From the NCBI RefSeq assembly GCF_003992675.1, contig NZ_RZMZ01000015.1, positions 744,001 through 808,000 of the forward strand: a stretch of DNA of 64,000 nt, in the 5' to 3' direction. The notes beneath the pieces are model-generated. The model did no database searches and was not told where the DNA came from. It worked only from the letters and a program-made list of their open reading frames with translations. Position 1 is the first letter of the stretch, and each line of letters begins with the position of its first letter. The DNA comes from Flagellimonas marinaquae. GTDB lineage: Bacteria; Bacteroidota; Bacteroidia; Flavobacteriales; Flavobacteriaceae. The position numbers and the translations under genes are program-made. Shown in pieces: positions 16,712-25,982 of the stretch.

Positions 16712-18192
16712 TACAATAGGTTTTCCAATAAAAGAAGGTCTACATTGTTGGTATCCCATCTTTCAGTCAATATTTTCGGAACAGGCGTAAACCCAAAAGT
16801 TAAGGAACTTAAAACAATATCCTCGTCACCGTCGTTGTCCACGTCCGAAGTGTCCATCAAAAACCATCGGGCCAATGAAGGGTCTTCCAAAATGTTTGTG
16901 GTAAATTCAAAGTTAGCGCTATCGGTGTTTTCCAAGTAGACAAAACTTCGTTCGGGAAAGGTCGTATAATCGGGAAAGGTACTGATTACGGCAAAATCAA
17001 TATCCCCATCTTGGTCAAAATCCCGGGAAAGCACTCTTGTGGCACCATAAAGTGGATAAAAGTAGGCTTCCTCGTATACATTGTCGCCCTTGTTCAAGTG
17101 GATGCGCATCCCATGGTAGGGCTTATGTACATAGGAGATATCTGCATTGTCCCCGTGTACGGTGATAATGTCGTCCAGACCATCTCCGTTATAATCCACC
17201 AATTCAAACCAACTGGTCCCATAAATGGGACTGAATTCCAGAATATTTTTTGCTTCAAAAACTAAATCAGCGGTCTGATAAAAAACAGTAATGCTTTCCC
17301 TGCTCTGGGTCATCAAGGCAACAATGTCCAATTTTCCATCATTGTCCATATCCTTTGCCACAGTACGGATGGCCCCTGGTAGGTTCAACAATACTTCCTT
17401 CTCATATACTCCTTGTGCGTTTGCCTTTAAAAGTGACAGCTTGCCCGTTTTATTGCCAAATTCGCTAACGACCAACTCTTGTTGCCCATCCCCATTTAAA
17501 TCTTCCATTAATGTATGTACAGGTCGATGTACATCATTGGCAATGGTGATCGTGTCTGATGGAGTTTTACGAATCACTTTGCCCTTTTTCAATTCAGACG
17601 GATGAATAATTCCAACTTCGCTTATAAATGCCACGGAATCCTTATCGTTGTACCATGTGATGGGGCTTGCTCCTTGAAAAATTTGGTTGACACGTTTTGT
17701 TGTGAAATCAAAATAGCCCAACCTGCCATCTAGATCTCCAAAATATACTTGATTCGGTTCCTTTTTAAATTCTAAATAGGTAACCATGCCCCCATTTAGC
17801 GAATCAACCATATATGGTTGGGCAGTGAACTGGTTTAAGGTATCGGCTTGGGGCATTTGTATGCTTTCCAACTGTTCAGGGGCATTCGCCAAGATATAAC
17901 GTTGCAATTTGGCCCAATCGCCTAAGCTTATTTTAGGTCGAAATCCGGTTGGCTGCCAATCGGGGTCCTGATACATCCCCTCTACGTCCATTAGTTCCAT
18001 CATGGCTGGCAACACCGAGTTTTTCCACATGTGCTTGGGCAATGCATCTATTTTGGGTGGCAGATGGCAACTGGCGCAATAGGTTTGGTAGAGCTGTTCT
18101 TCTTGACTTATGGGTCTCTCCTTTTTGCAAGACCCTAATAACAAAACAAGAATCAAACTTACGAGTTGATAAAATAAAGAATGATTTGGCAT
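16708..18192 (-). CDS. Haem-binding FG-GAP/VCBS repeat lipoprotein
   Basis: The ATG at 18192 gives a signal ending LVLLLGSCKKE; a GTG at 18228 overlapping the pirin stop is the alternative. The 494-residue protein has one c-type haem site CASCH near residue 45 with LPPKIDALPKHMW after it. A long beta-propeller of FG-GAP/VCBS repeats follows, with calcium-loop motifs such as DLNGDGQQE, DMDNDGKLD, DYNGDGLDD, DFDQDGDID and DVDNDGDED. A small cytochrome c domain joined to a propeller suggests extracytoplasmic electron transfer or sensing. The partner is unknown. Confidence 0.83.
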   Translation of the reverse strand: MPNHSLFYQLVSLILVLLLGSCKKERPISQEEQLYQTYCASCHLPPKIDALPKHMWKNSVLPAMMELMDVEGMYQDPDWQPTGFRPKISLGDWAKLQRYILANAPEQLESIQMPQADTLNQFTAQPYMVDSLNGGMVTYLEFKKEPNQVYFGDLDGRLGYFDFTTKRVNQIFQGASPITWYNDKDSVAFISEVGIIHPSELKKGKVIRKTPSDTITIANDVHRPVHTLMEDLNGDGQQELVVSEFGNKTGKLSLLKANAQGVYEKEVLLNLPGAIRTVAKDMDNDGKLDIVALMTQSRESITVFYQTADLVFEAKNILEFSPIYGTSWFELVDYNGDGLDDIITVHGDNADISYVHKPYHGMRIHLNKGDNVYEEAYFYPLYGATRVLSRDFDQDGDIDFAVISTFPDYTTFPERSFVYLENTDSANFEFTTNILEDPSLARWFLMDTSDVDNDGDEDIVLSSLTFGFTPVPKILTERWDTNNVDLLLLENLLY

Positions 18193-18227
18193 GGGATGGC
18201 TATGGTCTAGAGGTTGTGGCAATGGCA

Positions 18228-19100
18228 CTAATTGGGCAAAGGGACGTATGTACTATCGTTTTCCATCATCGGAAAGGTTTTGTTGTCCCATGCCTGTTTG
18301 GCCTGCTCCAATTTTTCCTTGCTAGAAGAAACAAAATTCCAATAAATGTGGCGTTCCTCAGGAAATGGTTCACCCCCAAAAAGCAATAGATGCGTATTGG
18401 GATGTAGTTTTATGTTGCAGGTATCCTCCACTTTGGATACCAAAATATTCCCTTGGCCCACATTTTCGCCACAGGCGTCTATACTTCCCTCTACAATACA
18501 AATACCGATTTCCCCTTTCAGATGCCCGTTTACATTTAGCGTATAAGCTTCGGGAGCTTTGACTTCGACCATGAATAGATTGGAATGTACGGGAACAGGG
18601 GATTTTTTGTCGTATCCTTCGCCAGCCACCAATTTGAATTCCGTTTGGCCATCGGTCCATTTGGGAATGTCCTTCCCATCGATATGGTGAAACTGTGGTT
18701 CCATGTCTTCGAGTTCCTTCGGTAAGGCCACCCAAATTTGATAGCCGTGTGCGGTAAAAGTATGCCCATTTCGCAGGTCTTCTGGAGTCCGTTCGGTATG
18801 GGTTACCCCTTTACCTGCAGTCATCCAGTTTACGGAACCCGGTCGGATTCTTTGATGGGTGCCCAAACTGTCTTCATGGATGATTTCCCCTTCGAGCATA
18901 AATGTCAAGGTAGAGAGTCCCATGTGTGGATGTTGGTCCACATCCATATATTTTTTGGGTCCCAATTGCGTTGGACCCATATGATCAATAAAAATAAACG
19001 GGCCGATCATTCTTTTTTTGCGGAAGGGAATCAAGCGCCCGACCAAAAAATCACCGATATCCCTGCTGCGCTCTTCGATGATCAATCCGATGTTGGACAT
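18228..19100 (-). CDS. Pirin family protein
   Basis: The start at 19100 (MSNIGLIIEERSRDIG) is preferred over an upstream frame that reads through the promoter. The 290-residue protein has the bicupin pirin fold: VGRLIPFRKKRMIGPFIFIDHMGP, the metal-ligand stretch DQHPHMGLSTLTFMLEGEIIHEDSLG with two histidines, GSVNWMTAGKGVTHTE, and the pirin C-terminal cupin (LLLFGGEPFPEERHIYWNFVSS). Pirins can act as quercetinases or transcription cofactors. The stop lies at the start of the haem/FG-GAP gene, giving a tight run. The role is unknown. Confidence 0.9.
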   Translation of the reverse strand: MSNIGLIIEERSRDIGDFLVGRLIPFRKKRMIGPFIFIDHMGPTQLGPKKYMDVDQHPHMGLSTLTFMLEGEIIHEDSLGTHQRIRPGSVNWMTAGKGVTHTERTPEDLRNGHTFTAHGYQIWVALPKELEDMEPQFHHIDGKDIPKWTDGQTEFKLVAGEGYDKKSPVPVHSNLFMVEVKAPEAYTLNVNGHLKGEIGICIVEGSIDACGENVGQGNILVSKVEDTCNIKLHPNTHLLLFGGEPFPEERHIYWNFVSSSKEKLEQAKQAWDNKTFPMMENDSTYVPLPN

Positions 19101-19152
19101 ATATTTAATGTTTATATTTAGATGCTGAAAGTTACAAATACATCTGATAACC

Positions 19153-20487
19153 ATGAAACTACTTAAGCGTGTTTTATTGCTCCTGATCATTGCCATCGGA
19201 GTAATTGTGTACCTGAATTATCCCAAATTGAACATGATATCCGGTTATGCCGCCAAGAATGTGGCCTCTGGGGTATATGTGGCAAACCGTTCGGCGGCCA
19301 GCATGAACCAAATTGACAACAAAGCCCCTTTGGTGGAACTGGCCTCCACCGAAGTGAATGACACTGAACGCTCTGCCACTGCTACGGTTTACGGTCTTAT
19401 GGAGCGGACCGCTGTTTATCGGGATGGTCTAGGTGCGGTTTTGATCAACGATGATTATGACCCGGAAGCCATGACACTCCGTCCACAGCGAAATCAAGTT
19501 ATGGATACCATTCCCTATCCCTATGGACAGGCCGCACCAAAAGATACCGTCTTTTCGGAAGTAAATATGGACCAAATCAACAAGGCCATTGCCATGGCGT
19601 TTGCCGAGCCTGAGACGCAAAAAACACGCACCATGCTCATCCTTTATAAAGGTCATCTTATTGCAGAGCGCTATGTGGACGGTTTTGATCAAGACACGCC
19701 TATTTTGGGATGGTCCATGACGAAAAGCGTGTTGGCCACATGTTACGGGATTTTGCAGCATCAAGGGAAACTGGAGATGGATTGGCCGGCCCCTATTCCG
19801 GAATGGAAGGACGACGAGCGCAAGAACATCACCCTCAATCACTTGCTGCGTATGCAAAGCGGACTGGAATGGGAGGAGGATTACACCAAGATTTCAGATG
19901 TAACCAAAATGCTGTTTCTGGACAGTGACATGACACAGCAACCCAAAAAGAAAAAAGCAATCGCCAAGCCAACAGAGGTCTGGAATTACTCTTCGGGAAC
20001 CACAAACTTATTATCTGGCATACTTCGTCAGCAGTTTCGAAGTCATCAAGAATATTTGGATTTTCCCTATTCCGCCTTAATTGATAAAATTGGGATGTAC
20101 TCCATGGTGTTGGAGGCTGATATTGCCGGAAACTACGTGGGTTCGTCCTATGCCTGGGCCAGTACCCGCGATTGGGCACGCTTTGGCCAATTGTATCTGG
20201 ATAAGGGGAATTGGAACGGGGAACAATTGTTCGATTCGGATTGGGTGGATTACATCACCACGCCGACCGTTAACTCTGACGGTACGTATGGCGCCCATTT
20301 TTGGTTGAACGCAGAGGGCAAATATCCCGATGTGCCTACAGACCTGTTTTCATGCAATGGTTATGAAGGACAATATGTGTTTATGATTCCTTCCAAAGAT
20401 TTGGTTGTGGTACGCACTGGACTGGCAGAAGAACCCCTATTTGATGTGAACGGGGTGTTGTCAAACATCGTAAAAGCAGTACCTTAA
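19153..20487 (+). CDS. Serine hydrolase, class C beta-lactamase/DD-peptidase family
   Basis: The 444-residue protein has one N-terminal membrane segment (VLLLLIIAIGVIVYLNYP) and then the beta-lactamase-type fold. The nucleophile is in GWSMTKSV (SxxK), the tyrosine is in WNYSSGTTN, and a third element lies toward the C-terminus. It is an inner-membrane-anchored periplasmic enzyme. The group includes DD-peptidases, esterases and amidohydrolases, so the substrate is open. It is divergent from the pirin gene. A mini-ORF and terminator module follows immediately. Confidence 0.85.
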   Translation: MKLLKRVLLLLIIAIGVIVYLNYPKLNMISGYAAKNVASGVYVANRSAASMNQIDNKAPLVELASTEVNDTERSATATVYGLMERTAVYRDGLGAVLINDDYDPEAMTLRPQRNQVMDTIPYPYGQAAPKDTVFSEVNMDQINKAIAMAFAEPETQKTRTMLILYKGHLIAERYVDGFDQDTPILGWSMTKSVLATCYGILQHQGKLEMDWPAPIPEWKDDERKNITLNHLLRMQSGLEWEEDYTKISDVTKMLFLDSDMTQQPKKKKAIAKPTEVWNYSSGTTNLLSGILRQQFRSHQEYLDFPYSALIDKIGMYSMVLEADIAGNYVGSSYAWASTRDWARFGQLYLDKGNWNGEQLFDSDWVDYITTPTVNSDGTYGAHFWLNAEGKYPDVPTDLFSCNGYEGQYVFMIPSKDLVVVRTGLAEEPLFDVNGVLSNIVKAVP

Positions 20488-20510
20488 ATCGATAAGATAT
20501 ACTAAAATCC

Positions 20511-20588
20511 ATGAAAAACCACAGAATACGGGCACTTCACAACAATAATTTCATTTACGGGAACTGTGGTGGTACTTTTACTATGTAA
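20511..20588 (+). CDS. 25-codon mini-ORF with a duplicated 3' end
   Basis: An ATG at 20511 opens a 25-residue peptide starting MKNHRIRALH and ending NNNFIYGNCGGTFTM before TAA TAA. The last 15 codons lie inside a 128-bp segment that is repeated exactly at 20824-20951. The peptide is basic at its start and has a glycine-cysteine turn. A terminator follows 44 bp later. The family is not recognised. It may be a small peptide, a leader of something, or simply part of the terminator module. Confidence 0.4.
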   Translation: MKNHRIRALHNNNFIYGNCGGTFTM

Positions 20589-20666
20589 TAAAAAACTAAA
20601 GTAATTTTTTCATTTTCATATAGTGTTCTCGTAAAAGAGTCCTGACCCAAGTGGCAGGGCTCTTTT
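20539..20666 (+). repeat. 128-bp repeat, copy 1 (mini-ORF end plus terminator)
   Basis: The segment is identical base for base to 20824-20951. It contains the end of the mini-ORF (NNFIYGNCGGTFTM), then TAATAA, an AT-rich stretch with TTTTTTCATTTTCATATAG, and the terminator hairpin. The flanks differ, and 157 unrelated bases separate the copies. Confidence 0.95.
20633..20666 (+). terminator. Rho-independent terminator, copy 1
   Basis: AAAAGAGTCCTG pairs with CAGGGCTCTTTT with one G-T pair, a 12-bp stem around a 10-base loop (ACCCAAGTGG), ending in a T run. It should end transcription from the serine hydrolase gene and the mini-ORF. Confidence 0.85.
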
Positions 20667-20823
20667 CAATTTTGGCCTATCCTGAGAGTTTTGTTTGCAT
20701 CTCGCTGTCTGGCTGAACCACTGCCTGAAACCCATTATTCTTTGTCAAAACCTTGCTTTTACTCCAGTGGTCTAACCTTGAATTACAAGAATGGAGCAGA
20801 TGACAACAGCAAAAGGCTAGTTG

Positions 20824-20951
20824 ACAACAATAATTTCATTTACGGGAACTGTGGTGGTACTTTTACTATGTAATAAAAAACTAAAGTAATTTTTTCATTT
20901 TCATATAGTGTTCTCGTAAAAGAGTCCTGACCCAAGTGGCAGGGCTCTTTT
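20824..20951 (+). repeat. 128-bp repeat, copy 2
   Basis: Exact second copy, 285 bp downstream of the first. Here the NNNFIYGNCGGTFTM codons follow an upstream open frame (20691 onwards, TTG start) that does not resemble the MKNHRIRALH start of copy 1, so this copy looks truncated or fused. Confidence 0.95.
20918..20951 (+). terminator. Rho-independent terminator, copy 2
   Basis: Same 12-bp hairpin as copy 1, here followed by an even longer T run (CTCTTTTTTATTT). It lies in the tail-to-tail spacer between the serine hydrolase gene and the convergent menB gene. Confidence 0.85.
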
Positions 20952-21048
20952 TTATTTAGGACCATTCCAATCTTTTGGAGAACTCCCAACTTCGCAATGA
21001 TGAGCAATCTCCCGCCTGTAAAATGCCAATCGCTTGTCTACAGGTGAT

Positions 21049-21891
21049 TTACGGAATCCATTTATCCTTGCCAAAATCGGGCTTGCGCTTTTCCAAAAAG
21101 GCGTTCCTTCCCTCTTTGGCCTCATCGGTCATATAGGCCAATCGCGTGGCTTCCCCTGCAAATACTTGTTGTCCCACCATACCGTCATCGGTAAGGTTCA
21201 TGGCAAATTTGAGCATTTTAATGGATGTTGGCGACTTGGCCAAGATTTCCTGCGCCCATTGGTACGCGGTGTCCTCCAATTCATCGTGCGGGATAACGGC
21301 ATTCACCATTCCCATTTCATACGCTTCTTGTGCGGAGTAATTTCTCCCTAAAAAGAAAATCTCCCTCGCCTTTTTTTGTCCTACCATTTTGGCCAAATAG
21401 GCAGAACCGTATCCTCCATCAAAACTGGTCACATCGGCATCGGTCTGTTTAAAAATCGCGTGTTCCTTGCTCGCGAGTGTCATATCACAAACCACATGAA
21501 GGCTGTGCCCTCCCCCAACGGCCCAACCGGGAACTACGGCAATGACCACTTTGGGCATAAAACGTATCAATCGTTGTACCTCCAAAATATTCAACCTATG
21601 GTAACCATCCTCGCCAACATACCCCTTGTGTCCCCTGGCTTTTTGATCACCACCGCTACAAAAGGCCCATTTGCCATCCTTGGACGAGGGTCCTTCCCCT
21701 GAAAGGAGTACAACTCCAATGGAAGTGTCCTCCTGAGCATCATAAAATGCCTTATAAAGTTCGCTGGTAGTTTTAGGGCGAAACGCATTGCGTACATCGG
21801 GGCGGTTAAAGGCAATCCGTGCTACCCCATTACATTTTTTATAGGTGATATCCTCAAATTCCATAACCGTTTGCCAGTTGGGTGATTCCAT
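21049..21891 (-). CDS. menB: 1,4-dihydroxy-2-naphthoyl-CoA synthase
   Basis: The 280-residue enzyme closes the second ring of menaquinone, converting o-succinylbenzoyl-CoA to 1,4-dihydroxy-2-naphthoyl-CoA. It has the crotonase oxyanion loop CSGGDQKARGHKGYVGEDGYHRLN, the MenB-type VVPGWAVGGGHSL, the active-site Asp in QTDADVTSFDGGYGSAYLA and a C-terminal KRKPDFGKDKWIP. It stands alone here without other men genes. Menaquinone is the usual quinone of the phylum. Confidence 0.96.
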   Translation of the reverse strand: MESPNWQTVMEFEDITYKKCNGVARIAFNRPDVRNAFRPKTTSELYKAFYDAQEDTSIGVVLLSGEGPSSKDGKWAFCSGGDQKARGHKGYVGEDGYHRLNILEVQRLIRFMPKVVIAVVPGWAVGGGHSLHVVCDMTLASKEHAIFKQTDADVTSFDGGYGSAYLAKMVGQKKAREIFFLGRNYSAQEAYEMGMVNAVIPHDELEDTAYQWAQEILAKSPTSIKMLKFAMNLTDDGMVGQQVFAGEATRLAYMTDEAKEGRNAFLEKRKPDFGKDKWIP

Positions 21892-22097
21892 AAATGTCTG
21901 TTTTGTTTATCACAAAATAACGGAAATTCTCGATCATGACCGATTCTGTTTCGCTTTATCAATTACCTTTCGTTTTTGATTAACAAAAAAGCTCAAATTT
22001 GAAGTTATTTTGACCAAAACGCCTCATCCGTCAGATCAAACAGGGCATCCGTCAATTGGTGGGGTGGACCTGTGTGATTTCCGTTTACATTTACCTC

Positions 22098-22706
22098 ATG
22101 ATGCGATTTAAAACTTTGCGGATGTTCCTAGTTGTAATATTGGGTTTGGTGATTTTAGGGTATTTGATAATCAAAAGGCATATTAATCCAGACCCCTATT
22201 TTTCACGACGAATGGAACCAATTGAATTCAGCCATATTTTTTTCAGGGAATCAGCCAGTGGTTTATACGTTTCCGCAGAACTTGAAGATGATTTTGCATC
22301 GAGAGCCAACGGAAAAATACAATATTCCATCAACAACGGCTATGCACTCTATAATGATGAATATCGTTTTGAAATAGATTCGAACAATATCTTTAAATTG
22401 TTTCAATTAAAAGATGGCAGTTCCATGGTACTAGGGACTGTGGTGGACAAAACCTTTATGGATTATTCCCAATCCTACCTGTACAAGATAAAACTGCCGG
22501 AAAAATATTTAGGCACTCATGAGTACGCTCGTGGCATATTCCCCTACTATGTACCCGTTAAATTTTCCATGATGAGCAGTGGAGGCAATAAATACAGCCA
22601 TGAGGAACGTACATTAGTAATTTCACCACAAGGAGATACCCTGAGACTATACCAAAACTATGGACATATGAATAGTGGTGAAAAAACAGGTATTTATAAG
22701 CGGTAG
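22098..22706 (+). CDS. Membrane-anchored protein of unknown function
   Basis: The start at 22098 (MMRFKTLRMFLVVILGLVILGYLII) gives 202 residues with one N-terminal membrane segment and a beta-rich outer part. An upstream frame from 22056 is possible but adds no recognisable signal. I do not recognise the family. The methyltransferase gene follows 60 bp after the stop on the same strand. The spacer before it (21892-22097) shows nothing else. Confidence 0.6.
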   Translation: MMRFKTLRMFLVVILGLVILGYLIIKRHINPDPYFSRRMEPIEFSHIFFRESASGLYVSAELEDDFASRANGKIQYSINNGYALYNDEYRFEIDSNNIFKLFQLKDGSSMVLGTVVDKTFMDYSQSYLYKIKLPEKYLGTHEYARGIFPYYVPVKFSMMSSGGNKYSHEERTLVISPQGDTLRLYQNYGHMNSGEKTGIYKR

Positions 22707-22766
22707 TTCATTTATTTAGCTGCTTTTCGATTGATTCCTTTTAATTTTGGGGCAACAACAAGAGAA

Positions 22767-23390
22767 ATGGATAACGACTGGCTTAAAATGTGGAACTCCC
22801 GATTTGGGCAGCAAGAATATGTTTATGGAACTTCTCCCAATACCTATTTGAAAGAAAAACTGGAATACTTACAGCCGGGTTCCATTTTATTTCCTGCCGA
22901 GGGCGAAGGTAGGAATGCTGTTTATGCTGCGCAGTTGGGCTGGAAAGTCTCAGCCTTTGACATTAGCGAAGCAGGACGTGAGAAAGCCTTGAAATTGGCT
23001 ACAAAAAAGAATGTGAGTATTGACTATGCCCTAGGCGAACTTCCCAATCTGGGCTATCAAGTCGATGAATTTGATGCCATTGCCTTAATCTATGCCCACT
23101 TTCCTCCCAACATCCGTACGGGCCATCATAAGTTGTTGAATAGTTGTTTAAAAAAGGGAGGTACCATCATTTTTGAAGCCTTCAGCAAGGACCATCTAGC
23201 GTTTAAAAAGAAGAATCCAAAAGTAGGCGGCCCCAACAATGAAGATTACTTGTTCTCCTTGGAGGAGCTTCAAACCGATTTCGCCAATGTTGAATTCTTG
23301 GAACTTAAAAAAATGACCATAGAACTCAACGAAGGTGACGGCCATGTAGGAACAGGTTCGGTAATCCGCTTTTTAGGGCGAAAAAAATAA
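22767..23390 (+). CDS. Class I SAM-dependent methyltransferase
   Basis: The ATG at 22767 gives a 207-residue protein. The SAM-binding loop is SILFPAEGEGRNAVYAAQLG (motif I, where G-E-G replaces the usual G-x-G), followed by VSAFDISEAGREKALKLA (acidic loop) and DAIALIYAHFPPNIRTGHH. The arrangement resembles the TehB/thiopurine group of small-molecule methyltransferases. The substrate is not apparent. Confidence 0.85.
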   Translation: MDNDWLKMWNSRFGQQEYVYGTSPNTYLKEKLEYLQPGSILFPAEGEGRNAVYAAQLGWKVSAFDISEAGREKALKLATKKNVSIDYALGELPNLGYQVDEFDAIALIYAHFPPNIRTGHHKLLNSCLKKGGTIIFEAFSKDHLAFKKKNPKVGGPNNEDYLFSLEELQTDFANVEFLELKKMTIELNEGDGHVGTGSVIRFLGRKK

Positions 23391-23487
23391 GGGACGTTTG
23401 TTTTTTGATAACACACACATCCCTTATCCAAATACACTATCCATGAATCAAGCAAGTTCCTTTACTGTGAAAGGGACCCACTCAAAT

Positions 23488-25899
23488 TTATAATTCAATT
23501 CTCGATGTTTTCTTTACCTCTCGGGAGGAAGTCGCGGCCTTTATGGTGTAGTGGCCCGGCTCTAGCACCCATTTGGACAGATTTTCGTTCCAATACCTCA
23601 GATAATTCACAGGAATTTTCACCTGTACCGTATCGGTAGCTCCTGTGCCCAACAATTTTGTTTTGGCAAATCCTTTCAGTTCCTGTGTAGGCCTATCAAT
23701 TTGGGTGGAGTCCTTGGAAACGTAGAACTGAACAATTTCTTTTCCATTGGTTTTTCCAATATTGCTTACGGGAACAGATACTTTAATTGTATCGTTCTCC
23801 TGCACTGTTTCCATATCGCCATACGCAAAATCGGTATAGGAAAGTCCGAAACCAAAAGGATAGGAAACCTTTAGATTTGCCTTATCAAAATGACGGTAAC
23901 CTACATAAATCCCTTCCTCATAATTGGTATAATCTACGTTCTGTACCATTTCATCTTCGGGAACTTCATCCTTGCCAAGCAACATATCCTTAATTTGCAT
24001 GGGTAATCCGTTCTGTGGGAAATTGGTATTACTGGCATGATCATCCACATGAACAGGGAATGTCATGGTCAATTTACCACTGGGGTTAACGTCCCCAGTC
24101 AAAATATCCGCTACGGCGTTTCCGCCCTCTTGTCCGCCTTGCCAAGCCAACAGAATGGCATCCGGTTGGTTCTTCCAAGAAGCAGTTTCGATGACACCGC
24201 CAATATTCAAAACCACAATGACCTTTTTTCCTGCTTTTTGAAAGGCATCACAAGTGGCACTTAGCATTTCCTTTTCTTTTTCGGACAATAGAAAATCATC
24301 CGCCACGACCCTATCGCCGCCCTCACCGCTATTTCTACCCATGGTGATGATGGCCAAATCACTCTCCGAAGCAATGGTTTCCATCAAATTGCTATCATAG
24401 CTCATTTCAGGAGGAAGATATGGGTTGAACATGGCCGACATGCCTTCTGGTTTTTCAAAGGCCTCTTCATTAGCTGCCTTGTGTTTTTGATAGGCTTGCT
24501 TTGCAGTGGGGCTTACACGAAATCCAGCATTGGTCAATCCTTCTTCCAGCGAAACGGTATAGGCCTCATTTACGTCCCCAGAACCTGTCCCTCCGGCAAT
24601 GAAATCATAGGAGTATACCCCAAGTAACGCTACATTTTGTCCCTTTTCCAAAGGAAGTACGTCATCGTTTTTCAGTAATACCATGCCTTCGGAGGCCGAT
24701 TTTCGGGTGATGATTGCATGGGCTTCCAAATCAGGGTTTTCACCATAGGTGTATGCTGTCATCTTCTTACTTTTGAAAACCATGGTCAAAATACGCCTCA
24801 CCGAGGTATCCAACGCATCCATATCCAAGGTACCGTCCTCGTAACCTGCGGTTAAGGCTTTCCATTGTTTTTTGGTCCCCGGTTCCAATAGGTCGTTCCC
24901 TGCATTCACCATGGACACAGGATCGTTACCGCCAAACCAATCAGACATTACGAGGCCTTCAAAGCCCCAATCCTCCCGCAATATATCGGTCAGCAAATAT
25001 TTGCTCTCCGAAGTATAGGTTCCGTTTACCTTGTTGTAGGAGGACATAATGGTCCAAGGCTGTGCATCTTCAACAATAATTTCAAATCCTTTCAGATAGA
25101 TTTCCCGCATGGCCCGTTCCGAAACCCTAGTATCGTTGTAATTTCGATTAGTTTCCTGATTGTTGGCCACAAAATGTTTTACCGACGTACCAACGCCGTT
25201 GGATTCTATTCCATTGACCATTGCGGCTCCTATTTTACCCGTCAACAGTGGGTCTTCGGAATAGTATTCAAAATTTCGTCCGCAAAAAGGATGTCTATGA
25301 ATATTGGCGCCCGGGCCCAGAATCACATCGATTCCATATTCGAGTGCTTCGTTTCCCATGGCTTGGCCCACGTTTTCCACTAATTCGGTGTTCCAAGTGG
25401 AAGCCAACAGCGTAGCTATGGGGAATGCAGTACAATAAAATGTTCGGTCAATGCCATCCCGTTTAGGCTCTATTCGAAGTCCCGCTGGCCCATCGGAAAG
25501 ATTGATGCTCGGTATACCAAGTCGTGGTGTGGCTACAATGGTACCCACCACACCGGGAATACCTTCCCCAGGTTCCACCATGCCCAAACCAGAGGCCATC
25601 CCAGACCCTTTCAGTATATGGATTTTCTCCTCAACAGTCATTTGCGAAAGCAAATCCTCTACCCTCGCCTCTATTGGTTGACGGTTATCTTCGTAAATAT
25701 CCAACTCGCCATTTTCATTACGATCCAGAAAACTATGACCGCCTATGGTGACCATTGGTATATCTGTTTTTTGTACGTAATCGTCTTCGAAATCCAAGAA
25801 CTGGGAGCTTAGGTACCACCAACCTAATAATCCACCGACCAGCAGAATGAATAGAATAATTCCAAGGGTTTTTAGCGTAATGCGAAAGATTTTTTTCAT
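23488..25899 (-). CDS. Glycoside hydrolase family 3 beta-glucosidase
   Basis: The 803-residue enzyme has an N-terminal membrane segment (LGIILFILLVGGLLGWWYL), so it is anchored facing the periplasm. The GH3 barrel includes KHFVANNQETNRNYNDTRVSERAMREIYLKGFE and the nucleophile Asp320 in VMSDWFGG. A second sandwich domain and a C-terminal fibronectin-like domain follow. Residues 59-71 (DRNENGELDIYED) look like a calcium-binding loop. It is divergent from a Nudix-type regulator and its promoter carries one of the paired operators, so it is probably controlled by it. Confidence 0.94.
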   Translation of the reverse strand: MKKIFRITLKTLGIILFILLVGGLLGWWYLSSQFLDFEDDYVQKTDIPMVTIGGHSFLDRNENGELDIYEDNRQPIEARVEDLLSQMTVEEKIHILKGSGMASGLGMVEPGEGIPGVVGTIVATPRLGIPSINLSDGPAGLRIEPKRDGIDRTFYCTAFPIATLLASTWNTELVENVGQAMGNEALEYGIDVILGPGANIHRHPFCGRNFEYYSEDPLLTGKIGAAMVNGIESNGVGTSVKHFVANNQETNRNYNDTRVSERAMREIYLKGFEIIVEDAQPWTIMSSYNKVNGTYTSESKYLLTDILREDWGFEGLVMSDWFGGNDPVSMVNAGNDLLEPGTKKQWKALTAGYEDGTLDMDALDTSVRRILTMVFKSKKMTAYTYGENPDLEAHAIITRKSASEGMVLLKNDDVLPLEKGQNVALLGVYSYDFIAGGTGSGDVNEAYTVSLEEGLTNAGFRVSPTAKQAYQKHKAANEEAFEKPEGMSAMFNPYLPPEMSYDSNLMETIASESDLAIITMGRNSGEGGDRVVADDFLLSEKEKEMLSATCDAFQKAGKKVIVVLNIGGVIETASWKNQPDAILLAWQGGQEGGNAVADILTGDVNPSGKLTMTFPVHVDDHASNTNFPQNGLPMQIKDMLLGKDEVPEDEMVQNVDYTNYEEGIYVGYRHFDKANLKVSYPFGFGLSYTDFAYGDMETVQENDTIKVSVPVSNIGKTNGKEIVQFYVSKDSTQIDRPTQELKGFAKTKLLGTGATDTVQVKIPVNYLRYWNENLSKWVLEPGHYTIKAATSSREVKKTSRIEL

Positions 25900-25909
25900 A
25901 TCCTATAGT

Positions 25910-25929
25910 TTGTGACAAGGTGACACAAA
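25910..25929. promoter_or_regulatory. Operator site 1 of the GH3/regulator pair
   Basis: TTGTGACAAGGTGACACAAA has the half-sites TTGTG and CACAA around a short centre. A second copy sits 37 bp away, centre to centre. It lies just 11 bp before the GH3 start codon, where binding would block transcription or translation of that gene. Confidence 0.7.
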
Positions 25930-25946
25930 TATAAAGAAAGATTTAA

Positions 25947-25966
25947 TTGTGGCAAAATGACACAAA
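25947..25966. promoter_or_regulatory. Operator site 2 of the GH3/regulator pair
   Basis: TTGTGGCAAAATGACACAAA matches site 1 at 16 of 20 positions, including both TTGTG/CACAA arms. It ends 16 bp before the regulator start codon at 25983, next to a TATTTTTA box, so the regulator probably controls itself as well. Confidence 0.7.
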
Positions 25967-25982
25967 TCAGTATTTTTACATT

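Noticed and set aside
20691..20873. 60-codon plus-strand frame reading into copy 2 of the 128-bp repeat
   Set aside because: It needs a TTG start, shares only its last 15 codons with the better mini-ORF at 20511, and spans unrelated spacer; probably an accident of the duplication.
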